From Anabaena subtropica FACHB-260 (GTDB lineage: Bacteria; Cyanobacteriota; Cyanobacteriia; Cyanobacteriales; Nostocaceae), in NCBI RefSeq assembly GCF_014697105.1, contig NZ_JACJRF010000014.1, positions 61,655 through 125,654 of the forward strand: a DNA stretch of 64,000 nt. The letters run 5' to 3'. Positions 28,630-37,613 of the stretch are shown here, piece by piece. The notes under the pieces are model-generated. The model was not told the DNA's origin and ran no database searches. It worked only from the letters and a program-made list of their open reading frames with translations. How positions within the stretch are numbered: the stretch's first letter is position 1; each line of letters opens with the position of its first letter. A program made the translations under genes and the position numbers.

Positions 28630-29184
28630 TTACTTATCCGTAATCAACTTTAAACCTAAAAATAAAGCTGCAATAGTTCCCGCCACTGAAATCTCACCTT
28701 GAATAATTTTCTCCAACACTGACTCTACAGGAATGAAAACTACTTCAATTTCTTCTGTAATATCTAAATTTTGTTCTCCAACTTTAACAACATCTTCTGC
28801 TAAAAATAAGTGAATTTGATTAGTATCTTTACTGGGATTATCATATAGTATGGAAATTTTTGTCAAATTTTTAGCTACATAACCAGTTTCTTCTTGTAAT
28901 TCTCTCAAACCTGCATCTTCTGCACTTTCTTGTGTTGGATCAAATCTCCCTGCTGGTAGTTCTAGAAAAAAGTTTCCTACCCCATGTCTGTATTGACGCA
29001 CAAATATAAGTTCTCTATTAGCAGTAATTGGCACAACCAGAACAATATCAGGTCTAATATTTAAAAAATAGTCATCTATTATCGTACCGCTTGGTAATTT
29101 AACCTCATCTTGTCTGACTTGACACCAAGGATGATCCAAGACCATCTTTGAGTTTAATATTTGCCATTTTTGTAATTTACTCAT
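28630..29184 (-). CDS. Nudix hydrolase, ADP-ribose pyrophosphatase-like
   Basis: The Nudix box lies at residues 79-101 (GRFDPTQESAEDAGLRELQEETGY). The catalytic REL-x-EE-x-G core is intact, but the first spacing is G-x6-E instead of G-x5-E. The preceding ELPAG and the proline about 16 residues beyond the box fit the ADP-ribose pyrophosphatase group. Such enzymes hydrolyse ADP-ribose or other nucleoside diphosphate-X compounds. It is convergent with the small-gene cluster and separated from it by a terminator. Confidence 0.85.
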   Translation of the reverse strand: MSKLQKWQILNSKMVLDHPWCQVRQDEVKLPSGTIIDDYFLNIRPDIVLVVPITANRELIFVRQYRHGVGNFFLELPAGRFDPTQESAEDAGLRELQEETGYVAKNLTKISILYDNPSKDTNQIHLFLAEDVVKVGEQNLDITEEIEVVFIPVESVLEKIIQGEISVAGTIAALFLGLKLITDK

Positions 29185-29320
29185 AAATTCATTTCTTTAA
29201 GGCTTATTACTTAAAATTTTAGCTATTCAGGATGAATGTAAAAAAGTATAACAGATACCTCAAATAAGCTAGACTTTGTATTTACACTGTTTTTGCTCTC
29301 AGCAAAGATTGAGCATTCTT

Positions 29321-30373
29321 ATGCAAGTAGAAGTCATTTTGTTTACGGTCAATAAAAGATTTCCCTTGACCATTAGTCGCGGCACTACAGCACAAACAAC
29401 AAATGTCTGGGTGAAGATTGTACATGATGACATTGAGGGTTGGGGTGAGGCTTCACCGTTTGGTGTGGGAAATCATAGACAATCAACTGATACAATTAAA
29501 GACTTCTTGCAGCAACTTGTGCCATTTTTACAACCATTCAGCCCGTTGCAGCGTCAAGAAATTGAGCAAGTATTCATAAAATATCAGGTTCCTTCAGCAG
29601 TGAGAGCAGCCTTAGATATGGCTATGCACGACTGGCTGGGAAAACTTGTAGGCTTACCTTTGTGGCAAATCTGGGGACTTGATCGCCATGCTATAGTACC
29701 AACTTCCGTCACAATTGGGATAAATACACCCCAAGGAGCAAAAATACGCACAAGAGACTGGTTAGAATTTACCGATGTGAGCTTGTTGAAAGTGAAGTTA
29801 GGTAGTCCTGATGGCATAGAAGCAGACAAGCAAATGCTTTTAGCCGTGCAGCAAGAAGCACCAGCACAAGAAATTTTTGTGGATGCAAACGGGGGTTGGT
29901 ATTTGGATGATGCTGTGCAGATGTGCAGTTGGCTGGCTGATTTGGGGATAAAATATGTTGAACAGCCGCTAGTTAGGGGAAAAGAAGCGGATTTAGTTAA
30001 ACTCAAGGAAAAATCGCCCCTACCGATTTTTGTCGATGAAAGTTGCTTTAATAGTGCTGATATTCCCCGTTTAGCTAATTATGTCGATGGCATCAATATT
30101 AAATTGATGAAATCTGGGGGCTTAACTGAGGCGCTACGGATGGTACACACAGCACGGGCTTGTGGGTTGCAAGTCATGTTCGGCTGCTATTCTGACAGTA
30201 CATTATCGAATACGGCTGCGGCACAACTAGCGCCACTAGCTGATTACTTAGATTTAGACAGTCACCTCAATTTAAGCGATGACCCCTTTACAGGTGCATT
30301 GCTAGAAGAGGGACGAGTATTACCAAACGATTTACCAGGCTTGGGGGTCAAATATAGTGCGTCTGCCGCTTAA
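29321..30373 (+). CDS. dipeptide epimerase of the enolase superfamily
   Basis: With start ATG 29321 the protein has 350 residues; an upstream TTG frame extension lacks support. The muconate-lactonizing subgroup residues are all visible: K157-V-K159, metal ligands D188, E214 and D239, and K264 in KLMKSGG. This is the L-Ala-D/L-Glu epimerase arrangement, which acts in murein peptide breakdown. The next gene starts before its stop codon, so the two form an operon. Recent work on DgcA/DgcN assigns a related pair to D-glutamate catabolism, an alternative role here. Confidence 0.87.
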   Translation: MQVEVILFTVNKRFPLTISRGTTAQTTNVWVKIVHDDIEGWGEASPFGVGNHRQSTDTIKDFLQQLVPFLQPFSPLQRQEIEQVFIKYQVPSAVRAALDMAMHDWLGKLVGLPLWQIWGLDRHAIVPTSVTIGINTPQGAKIRTRDWLEFTDVSLLKVKLGSPDGIEADKQMLLAVQQEAPAQEIFVDANGGWYLDDAVQMCSWLADLGIKYVEQPLVRGKEADLVKLKEKSPLPIFVDESCFNSADIPRLANYVDGINIKLMKSGGLTEALRMVHTARACGLQVMFGCYSDSTLSNTAAAQLAPLADYLDLDSHLNLSDDPFTGALLEEGRVLPNDLPGLGVKYSASAA

Positions 30374-31403
30374 TCAACGAGTAGCAATTCTACTACATGA
30401 AGGAACTAATGGATCTGTTGGTAAAACAGGGTTAGCACTTTTACGCTACAGTGAAGCCCCTATTGTTGCAGTGATTGACCGCGAATGTGCGGGCAAGTCT
30501 TTGAAAGAAATTACAGGTATTAAACGTGATGTACCGATTGTAGATTCGGTAGCATCTGCCTTGAAGTACCAGCCCCAAGTTTTGGTAATTGGTATTGCCC
30601 CTAAAGGTGGTGGTGTACCAGATGATTATTGGATAGAACTGAAAACTGCTTTAGAAGCTGGAATGTCTTTGGTGAATGGTTTACACACACCCTTAGCCAG
30701 TATTCCCGATTTAAATGAACTCCTCCAACCAGGACAATTGATTTGGGATGTCCGCAAAGAACCAGCTAATTTAGATGTGGCTAGTGGTGCAGCACGGACT
30801 TTACCCTGTCGGCGGGTATTGACGGTGGGAACAGACATGGCTATTGGGAAAATGTCCACCAGTCTAGAACTACATTGGGCGGCAAAATTGCGGGGTTGGC
30901 GTTCTAAGTTTTTGGCTACCGGTCAAACTGGTGTGATGTTGGAAGGGGACGGTGTCGCCTTGGATGCGGTGCGGGTAGATTTTGCGGCTGGTGCTGTGGA
31001 ACAGGTGGTGATGCGCTACGGTAAAAATTATGACATCCTGCACATTGAAGGGCAAGGTTCCTTACTACATCCTGGTTCTACTGCTACCTTACCTCTGATG
31101 CGTGGTTCCCAACCTACTCAACTGGTTTTAGTACACCGCGCCGGACAGACTCATAATCGCAATAATCCCCACGTCCCGATTCCACCGTTACCGGAAGTAA
31201 TTCGGCTGTATGAAACTGTAGCTAGTGCTGGTGGGGCGTTTGGGACTGTACCTGTGGTGGGTATAGCTTTGAATACTGCCCATTTAGATGAGTATGCAGC
31301 TAAAGAGGCGATCGCTCAAACAATAGCAGAAACCGGTTTACCTTGCACCGATGTCGTCCGCTTTGGTGCTGATGTTTTATTAGATGCAGTTATGCAGAAT
31401 TAA
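30357..31403 (+). CDS. DUF1611 (DgcN-like) P-loop protein
   Basis: The 348-residue protein starts at a GTG that overlaps the epimerase end by 17 bp. It has an N-terminal Rossmann-like half and a P-loop-like TVGTDMAIGKMSTS (156-169), then GQTGVMLEGDGVALDAVRVDF and HIEGQGSLLHP, all typical of DUF1611. In marine Proteobacteria and haloarchaea the homologue DgcN was reported as an N-acetyltransferase acting on D-glutamate with DgcA. Fixed pairing with a dipeptide epimerase supports a shared pathway. Confidence 0.85.
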   Translation: MRLPLNQRVAILLHEGTNGSVGKTGLALLRYSEAPIVAVIDRECAGKSLKEITGIKRDVPIVDSVASALKYQPQVLVIGIAPKGGGVPDDYWIELKTALEAGMSLVNGLHTPLASIPDLNELLQPGQLIWDVRKEPANLDVASGAARTLPCRRVLTVGTDMAIGKMSTSLELHWAAKLRGWRSKFLATGQTGVMLEGDGVALDAVRVDFAAGAVEQVVMRYGKNYDILHIEGQGSLLHPGSTATLPLMRGSQPTQLVLVHRAGQTHNRNNPHVPIPPLPEVIRLYETVASAGGAFGTVPVVGIALNTAHLDEYAAKEAIAQTIAETGLPCTDVVRFGADVLLDAVMQN

Positions 31404-31440
31404 AATATATAGATAGGGTGTAACTCAATAATCGAGTGCG

Positions 31441-32700
31441 ATGACTAGGCGAGAAGATAATTCTTGGACAAACCGTGTTACTGGTGTCTGGAAAAAGGCA
31501 GCAGATAGCTTAGTGCAGATATTACCAGTGGAACAAGTTTCCCAGAAGTTTTTCCAGTGGTTCAGTGTGAGTGAAGCTGAAGTTGCGGAGATTTTGGAGA
31601 AAGTCCGCAAAGAACTACCAACTACAGAGGCTTTGTTGATTGGTAAGCCGCAAGCTGGTAAAAGTTCCATTGTCCGTGGACTCACTGGCGTTTCTGCGGA
31701 GATTGTCGGACAAGGCTTTCGCCCCCACACCCAACACACCCAACGCTACGCCTATCCATCTAATGATCTGCCCCTACTGATTTTTACTGATACAGTAGGG
31801 CTAGGAGATATTAACCAGGAAACTCAAGCAGTAATTCAAGATTTGGTGGGAGACTTACAACAGAAAAGTAGCCGCGCCAGAGTCTTGATTTTGACAGTGA
31901 AAATTAATGATTTTGCTACTGATACCCTGCGGCAAATTGCTCAAAAGTTGCGTCAGCAGTATCCAGACATTCCTTGTTTACTAGCAGTTACTTGTTTACA
32001 TGAGGTTTACCCCCCAAGTGTGGAGAATCATCCAGATTATCCCCCAAACTATGAGGAATTAAACCGGGCTTTTGTGGCGATTCAAGAAGCCTTTACGGGA
32101 TTGTGCGATCGCTCTCTCCTGATTGACTTTACCCTAGAAGAAGATGGTTACAATCCCGTATTTTACGGCTTAGATGCCCTCAGAGATAATCTGGCAGAAC
32201 TCCTTCCAGAAGCAGAAGCCCAGGCTATTTATCAGTTATTAGATCAGCAAGCAGGGGAGAAACTAGGTAATATCTACCGAGATATTGGCAGGCGTTACAC
32301 CTTATCCTTTGCGGTGATGGCGGCGACACTGGCAGCCGTACCATTGCCATTTGCTACCATGCCAGTACTTACAGCTTTACAAGTTTCGATGGTGACGCTT
32401 TTAGGCAAATTATATGGTCAGACCGTCACCCCATCGCAAGCTGGTGGGATTGTAAGTGCGATCGCTGGTGGTTTTTTAGCCCAAGCCATAGGCAGAGAAT
32501 TAGTAAAATTTGTCCCAGGATTTGGGAGTGCGATCGCTGCATCTTGGGCAGCAGCTTATACTTGGTCTTTAGGTGAAACTGCTTGCGTATATTTCGGTGA
32601 TTTAATGGGCGGTAATAAACCAGATCCGCAAAAAATTCAATCTGTCATGCAAGAAGCATTTACCAAAGCGAAGGAAAGGTTTAAAGGAATTAAGTCCTGA
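31441..32700 (+). CDS. Era/YfjP-like GTPase with C-terminal membrane (DUF697-type) domain
   Basis: The GTPase domain has G1 GKPQAGKS (68-75), G3 DTVGLGD (117-123) and a G4-like TCLHE in place of NKxD. Residues ~275-390 are hydrophobic and Gly/Ala-rich (AVMAATLAAVPLPFATMPVLTAL; GGIVSAIAGGFLAQAIGREL), as in DUF697 proteins that bind membranes. Function is unknown in cyanobacteria. The gap of 37 bp suggests it may be read through from the DUF1611 gene. Confidence 0.82.
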   Translation: MTRREDNSWTNRVTGVWKKAADSLVQILPVEQVSQKFFQWFSVSEAEVAEILEKVRKELPTTEALLIGKPQAGKSSIVRGLTGVSAEIVGQGFRPHTQHTQRYAYPSNDLPLLIFTDTVGLGDINQETQAVIQDLVGDLQQKSSRARVLILTVKINDFATDTLRQIAQKLRQQYPDIPCLLAVTCLHEVYPPSVENHPDYPPNYEELNRAFVAIQEAFTGLCDRSLLIDFTLEEDGYNPVFYGLDALRDNLAELLPEAEAQAIYQLLDQQAGEKLGNIYRDIGRRYTLSFAVMAATLAAVPLPFATMPVLTALQVSMVTLLGKLYGQTVTPSQAGGIVSAIAGGFLAQAIGRELVKFVPGFGSAIAASWAAAYTWSLGETACVYFGDLMGGNKPDPQKIQSVMQEAFTKAKERFKGIKS

Positions 32701-32917
32701 AAAAGTTTTATTTATCTATTAAAACAATAGATTCCAGCCCAGCCATTAAAGACATGAAAAAATAAACAAATAAAACCTATAATTAAACAATATTGACTTT
32801 ACTTCTTTATCTTTCTAGAGAAATATTTTTATAGTTGAAAAGATTATATTTATAACCTATTGTCTATCAGGATAAGTATATTAATATTAATTAAGGCAGC
32901 ATTATAAATATAAAAAA

Positions 32918-33787
32918 ATGAATTTTCGTGACTGGGCTACCAGAGTTACGCTGATTTTTCTGATGTTAGCCGCTTTAATATTGGCATTGTTAGCCGGGAA
33001 AGCTACACAGTTACAACAGGATACAGCAATATCAAATCCAGAAATTACAGCCTGGAGACAATACCCCCAAATCCAAGTCCAGTCCGTAACAAGTGAAAAT
33101 AAAAAAGCTGAAGATGTGGTTAACGCCCCCGCGATAACTAATCAGTCTCCTGGCAGATATACAACTACTCAGGCGTTCGCTAGATATAAACCAAAACTGG
33201 AAATTGCGGCGGTACATCCGAGTAATTATGGTGAAAGATATGCCCAAGATATTAATAGACAAACCTTAAATAATCAACCAATTATCGTTCTTCACGAAAC
33301 TAGTAATTCTGCTTCGAGTGCAGTTAACTTTTTCCAAACACCCCATACAGATGAAACAGTCCAAGCAAGTTATCACGCCATAATTAAGCTTGATGGAACT
33401 GTGATATATTTAGTACCGCCAGAAAAGCGAGCCTTTGGCGCTGCTAACTCAGTATTTGATGGGCCAGATGGAAGCGAAACTGTCAAAACGAATCCTAACT
33501 TACCGCCATCCATCAATAATTTTGCTTATCACGTTTCCCTAGAAACACCACCAGATGGACGTGGCAACAATTTCTTAACGTCTCATAGTGGGTATACAGA
33601 AGAACAATATAATTCTTTAGCTTGGTTAATTGCTCAAAGCCAAGTGCCGGAAGATCGCATTACTACACATAAAGCAGTAGATCGTTCTAGCCAAAGAGTA
33701 GACCCTTTAAGTTTCGATTTTGATAAATTTTTGGAATTACTGGGTACTTATCGTCAGCTAAGTCCAATTTACAGAGCGCAAAAATAG
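32918..33787 (+). CDS. N-acetylmuramoyl-L-alanine amidase-type (Amidase_2) protein
   Basis: An N-terminal membrane segment or uncleaved signal (residues 11-28, LIFLMLAALILALLAG) is followed by a ~60-residue linker. The Amidase_2/PGRP domain starts about residue 105: IIVLHETSNS gives the first zinc His, YHAIIK a central His, and ITTHKAVDRSSQRVDP the second zinc region. Such enzymes cut the MurNAc-L-Ala bond in peptidoglycan, here probably in the periplasm. It has its own AT-rich upstream region. Confidence 0.82.
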   Translation: MNFRDWATRVTLIFLMLAALILALLAGKATQLQQDTAISNPEITAWRQYPQIQVQSVTSENKKAEDVVNAPAITNQSPGRYTTTQAFARYKPKLEIAAVHPSNYGERYAQDINRQTLNNQPIIVLHETSNSASSAVNFFQTPHTDETVQASYHAIIKLDGTVIYLVPPEKRAFGAANSVFDGPDGSETVKTNPNLPPSINNFAYHVSLETPPDGRGNNFLTSHSGYTEEQYNSLAWLIAQSQVPEDRITTHKAVDRSSQRVDPLSFDFDKFLELLGTYRQLSPIYRAQK

Positions 33788-33827
33788 TTACAGCCAATTT
33801 CAATTTGACCTGTTTCTTCCCCCTACT

Positions 33828-33850
33828 CCCCTTCCCTCACAGAGAAGGGG
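33828..33850. terminator. possible bidirectional hairpin
   Basis: CCCCTTC (33828-33834) pairs with GAAGGGG (33844-33850) between two converging genes. No T-run follows, so it may be an RNA 3'-end stabiliser rather than an intrinsic terminator. Confidence 0.35.
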
Positions 33851-33886
33851 ATCAACGCTGAGGTTTGAGAGCAAGTTGCTACTTAT

Positions 33887-34162
33887 CTAGAGATTGAGTA
33901 CATTTTCATCATTGGCGATTGATGTATCACCAGGTATTCTCAACTTGGCATAAACACCACTTAGCTGAACACGTTCAGGTGGTTGATGCAGTGCCACACA
34001 GCACTTCTGCACTGCGGCTTGATACTCTCGCCACTGCTTACGTATAGCTTTACTAGCGACATCGTGACTCAAGTCTGCAAATTTTAACCCAGCTCTACTG
34101 AGCCAAACTTCTACATCAGTTGTTTCACCAAGTGGTTCGGGTACAGCATTAATATTTCCCAT
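33887..34162 (-). CDS. hypothetical protein, 91 aa
   Basis: No family recognised. It is soluble, with helical stretches (DVEVWLSRAGLKFADLSHDVASKAIRKQW is the longest) and two adjacent Cys (KCCVALHQ). There is no strong RBS before the ATG. Amino-acid composition and the absence of a competing frame suggest a real gene, but expression is not assured. Confidence 0.5.
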   Translation of the reverse strand: MGNINAVPEPLGETTDVEVWLSRAGLKFADLSHDVASKAIRKQWREYQAAVQKCCVALHQPPERVQLSGVYAKLRIPGDTSIANDENVLNL

Positions 34163-34407
34163 GATTTTAGATATTATATGCTTAATAAAATGTGCTTGAA
34201 TTTACCTTAACTTTAGTTATTAATAATAACAAACACAGTTTTCTTTCAAATCGATAATTAAAAGTGTTTGACAAATTGTTTTTTTTGGATACAAATCCAG
34301 TACTTAATTTTAAGTTCTATGGAGAAAGCAACAGTAACGCCTATCCAGATTTCATTACTTACCGATGTAGAAGCTAATGAACGCCAGCATGACACGGAGC
34401 AAAAAAA

Positions 34408-35148
34408 GTGCAAATCACCAAGCGCAATGTAGAGTTGAGAGTAGATGACAGCTTAATGCGTGTCTATGTCGCATCTCCCAAACCAGCAGGAGTGTATCCA
34501 GGGATTGTCTTCTATAGCGATATTTATCAGTTGGGTAGCCCGATAATTCGCCTAGCTAATTATTTAGCTGGATATGGGTATGTAGTCGCAGCACCAGAAA
34601 TTTTTCATCGCCTGGAACCAATTGGACTAGTCATTGAACCGAATGATCTCGGGAGAATGCGGGGTAATGATAATGCGAGACGAACAGCGATCGCTCAATA
34701 TGATGCTGATTCTCGTGCTGTAATCGATTTTCTCAAAGCAGAAACCTCTGTTGATACCAATAAAATCGGTACTGTTGGCTTTTGCATTGGTGGACATTTA
34801 GCCTTCCGGGCCGCCTTTGAAGATGAAATTAAAGCCTCTGTCTGCTGCTATCCTACAGGGATTCCCAGTGGTAAATTGGGTAAGGGTGTAGCTGATACTA
34901 TCCATCGGGTGAGCGAAATTACAGGCGAAATGTTGCTGGTGCTGGGTACACTTGATCCTCACATACCAGAGAGCGATCGCATCACCTTAATTAGAGCAAT
35001 TGAAGACGCTAAAGTACCCCACAAAGTAGTTTTGTATGAAGCCGAACATACCTTCATGCGTGATGATGGCGATCGCTACGATGCTGCTGCGACTACCTCA
35101 GCTTGGGCGGAAATAGTAGAGTTCTTGGGACGTGTATTTGCTGAGTGA
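34408..35148 (+). CDS. dienelactone hydrolase family protein
   Basis: The 246-residue alpha/beta hydrolase has the characteristic Cys nucleophile C126 in GFCIGGH, D183 (GTLDPHIP) and H214 (EAEHTFMRDD). The start is a GTG with GGAG upstream. The family opens lactone rings or hydrolyses esters; the physiological substrate in cyanobacteria is not known. It stands alone. Confidence 0.85.
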   Translation: MQITKRNVELRVDDSLMRVYVASPKPAGVYPGIVFYSDIYQLGSPIIRLANYLAGYGYVVAAPEIFHRLEPIGLVIEPNDLGRMRGNDNARRTAIAQYDADSRAVIDFLKAETSVDTNKIGTVGFCIGGHLAFRAAFEDEIKASVCCYPTGIPSGKLGKGVADTIHRVSEITGEMLLVLGTLDPHIPESDRITLIRAIEDAKVPHKVVLYEAEHTFMRDDGDRYDAAATTSAWAEIVEFLGRVFAE

Positions 35149-35311
35149 AGCAACATCATACAGCAACGCCACCATTTCAAATGGCGCAAAAGTACGGAAT
35201 ACAATTCTATTGACTATTGACTTTTTTCATCCGTTATTGTTTTACGTGGTTCATGACGGCTACTTAATTTAGTAAAATTACTAGTATTTGCCGTTCTTGT
35301 GGCTACTTCCG

Positions 35312-36223
35312 ATGAAATTTCGACTGAAGAGACTATCAAAGAAACGACCACAGCGAGTTCAAATCAAAATTCAGGATGGACAATTTCAAATTATTGGTAT
35401 GGGTGCATGGTATTCCTACTTGCGCGATCCTTATCATTTATTATTAACAATTCCTTGGCCTGGCTTTTTATTACTAATTTGTCTTTCTTATGTAGCAATT
35501 AATCTCATATTTGCCGTAGCTTACTGGTTAGGAGGAGATTGTATCGCCAATGCTCAACCAGGCTCTTTTTCAGATTTATTTTTCTTTAGTGTGCAAACAC
35601 TCGCATCTATTGGCTATGGTGCGATGTATCCCAAAACACTATACGCCAATACTATTGTCACCATCGAAGCTATGGTTGGTTTGGTAGGAATTGCGGTGAT
35701 GACAGGTCTAGCATTTGCTAGATTCTCCCGTCCCTCTGCTCGTGTAATATTTAGTAGTGTCGCAGTGATTACCCCTTACAATGGTGTACCAACTCTGATG
35801 TTTCGCACTGCTAATCAGCGACGCAATTTAATTCTAGAAGCACAGATGCGAGTTTATCTGATGCGCGATGAAATTACAACAGAAGGGGAATTTATCCGGC
35901 GTTTACATGATTTAAGATTGCTGAGAAATCAGACACCTAGTTTTACATTAAGTTGGTTAGTACTCCATCCAATAGATGAATCAAGTCCCCTTTATGGAAT
36001 GTCAGCAGAGTCACTAATCAAAACAAACACAAATATTGTAGTCTCAATCAGTGGCATTGATGAAACAGTAGCACAAGTAGTTCATGCCCGTCATAACTAT
36101 ACTGCTCGTAATATTTTATGGAACAGTCGCTTTGTCGATATCTTTCATCACACATCTGACGGACATCGTTACATCGACTATAAATTTTTTCACGATGTTG
36201 TACCCTTAGATGAAACAAATTAA
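35312..36223 (+). CDS. inward-rectifier (KirBac-type) potassium channel
   Basis: A slide-helix region (YLRDPYHLLLTIPWPGF) precedes two membrane helices (~50-73 and ~112-133) that flank the pore. The selectivity filter is TLASIGYG (96-103), with Ser99 where many KirBac proteins have Thr. The C-terminal ~170 residues form the cytoplasmic Kir beta-sandwich (LMFRTANQRRNLILEAQMRVYL; LSWLVLHPIDESSPL). It should conduct K+ across the plasma membrane. ATG 35312 is preferred to an upstream TTG at 35288. It is convergent with the next gene. Confidence 0.88.
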   Translation: MKFRLKRLSKKRPQRVQIKIQDGQFQIIGMGAWYSYLRDPYHLLLTIPWPGFLLLICLSYVAINLIFAVAYWLGGDCIANAQPGSFSDLFFFSVQTLASIGYGAMYPKTLYANTIVTIEAMVGLVGIAVMTGLAFARFSRPSARVIFSSVAVITPYNGVPTLMFRTANQRRNLILEAQMRVYLMRDEITTEGEFIRRLHDLRLLRNQTPSFTLSWLVLHPIDESSPLYGMSAESLIKTNTNIVVSISGIDETVAQVVHARHNYTARNILWNSRFVDIFHHTSDGHRYIDYKFFHDVVPLDETN

Positions 36224-36230
36224 TTATGAA

Positions 36231-36659
36231 TTAACTATTACCTCTCTTCCATAAAAACTGCCGCAAAATCTTTCCTGGTTTGCGATCCCAAGTGTCTATA
36301 TGTTCGTAGATTAAGTTATTTTTCCTAAGTTTATAAGTTGAATAACCATTAAAAAAAATCCGCGCTTCCCAAGGAACACGCAATGTTCCCCGCACCGTCC
36401 ACTTAGCTAAAATAGTATCTTCGGCTGGCTGAGATACTTCATGTAAATCGAAGTAGATTTTGGTAAAAAATAGCCGTGCATGAAATCGTAAAGTCCAAAA
36501 GATAATCTTGTAGTTAAATTTACCTTTGAATTTATTTACAGGATCTTGAAAGTAAATATCTTTTGTATAAATCTTATAAGAGATATCCCTCTCAAACAGT
36601 GTCGGTAAATCCTGTTGCAGAGTTTTGATTACCTGTTCTACTTGTAATTGAGATTCCAC
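36231..36659 (-). CDS. DUF2358 family protein
   Basis: A 142-residue soluble protein with the DUF2358 pattern: a helix pair with DLPTLFERDISYKIYTKDIYFQDP, then strands ending in KWTVRGTLRVPWEARIFFNG. The fold resembles SnoaL/NTF2-like cones that bind small ligands. The family is confined to cyanobacteria and plastid-bearing organisms. It follows the haem-oxygenase-fold gene by ~50 bp on the same strand, which suggests a two-gene unit. Function unknown. Confidence 0.75.
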   Translation of the reverse strand: MESQLQVEQVIKTLQQDLPTLFERDISYKIYTKDIYFQDPVNKFKGKFNYKIIFWTLRFHARLFFTKIYFDLHEVSQPAEDTILAKWTVRGTLRVPWEARIFFNGYSTYKLRKNNLIYEHIDTWDRKPGKILRQFLWKRGNS

Positions 36660-36710
36660 AATTTTTTCCTTTCTTTTGTGCTTTCAAGTCAATAACAGGA
36701 AAATCATACA

Positions 36711-37409
36711 TTATAAAAGTGCTAAAGTAGGTATTTTTTCAACTTTGGGTTTAACGGTTAAAGCTGATGTCAGTCCATCAAACATTAAGTTAAAAGCATG
36801 ATAAACCCGTTCTATCATCTTCAAGAGATTTTCCTCATCATCTTGAGTTAGATGAATATCTGCGAGATAGGTTGTTAATTTTTGCTCAAAAATTGCATAA
36901 TTTTTCTCAAATTCCAGGTTGTAGTCAGAAAAATATCTCAAGCTAATTGAGTAACTAAGTGTATCAACAAAATCGACAGTAACCCCTAAAAAAATATTAC
37001 TTGTAGACTCCAGAGCTAACAACAAAGCAATTCGCTCGTAGTCATTACGCGCTTGAAAAACTTCCGACATTATTGCATAGGTAGCATCTCGTGTAGTTAC
37101 ATAATTACGACTGTAAATTGATTGCAGAGTTAATACTTTGCATTTCATCTCATTTACATCGCTGACAAACCAATGTTCGTGTCCAGTATTTTCAAGTCGG
37201 TGTCTCCGCACAAGATCACGGATTTCAACGTTAGTAATTCGCGCTTCGTTGAGTCGCAGTAAATCTTGAAATGACATCACCCAAAAGCTCAAGCATGAAG
37301 CCATTGAGGCAAATTGTTCTAAAGTGATGTCGTCAGTTAGTTGTTGAAAAAATCGATGTTGCGTGAATTGAGATTGTTGCTTTACAAGATAATTTTGGAT
37401 TGTTTTCAT
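36711..37409 (-). CDS. haem-oxygenase-fold (TenA/CADD-like) protein, possible diiron enzyme
   Basis: The 232-residue all-helical protein carries H70, E73, H77, E78 and H79 in RRHRLENTGHEHWF, a later E in LLALESTSNIFLG, and a Tyr-His (VYHAFNLMF) near the C-terminus. That is the ligand pattern of haem-oxygenase-like domain diiron oxidases and CADD-type enzymes. It does not match canonical haem oxygenase Ho1, which has its own plus-type signature. Possible roles are oxidation of a fatty or amino acid or a pABA-synthase-like reaction; none is proven. The neighbour is DUF2358. Confidence 0.55.
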   Translation of the reverse strand: MKTIQNYLVKQQSQFTQHRFFQQLTDDITLEQFASMASCLSFWVMSFQDLLRLNEARITNVEIRDLVRRHRLENTGHEHWFVSDVNEMKCKVLTLQSIYSRNYVTTRDATYAIMSEVFQARNDYERIALLLALESTSNIFLGVTVDFVDTLSYSISLRYFSDYNLEFEKNYAIFEQKLTTYLADIHLTQDDEENLLKMIERVYHAFNLMFDGLTSALTVKPKVEKIPTLALL

Positions 37410-37543
37410 GACAAAATTAATATTTATTTTTGTAATTGTGTGTTATTAAGCTCAAATAAAACGTTTATATAGTTATCAGGGTAGTATTAATGATTTATGC
37501 AGCCACGTTCACAATGAAATAACCACATCACGAAACGCTATAA

Positions 37544-37577
37544 ATAAAAAAACCCCCAGAGGGGGGCTTAATTCTAT
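37544..37577 (-). terminator. rho-independent terminator of the ctaCDE operon
   Basis: On the minus strand GCCCCCC-TCT-GGGGG runs into TTTTTTTATTTAT. It lies ~40 bp after the ctaE stop codon. Confidence 0.85.
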
Positions 37578-37613
37578 GTTGTCCGCGTGGAGTGAACAAC
37601 TAATAATGAATAC

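Noticed and set aside
29584..30006. 140-codon minus-strand frame
   Set aside because: Antisense to the epimerase catalytic domain.
36711..37409. Canonical haem oxygenase (ho1)
   Set aside because: The His/Glu pattern and N-terminus differ from Ho1; the protein fits the wider haem-oxygenase-like diiron group better.
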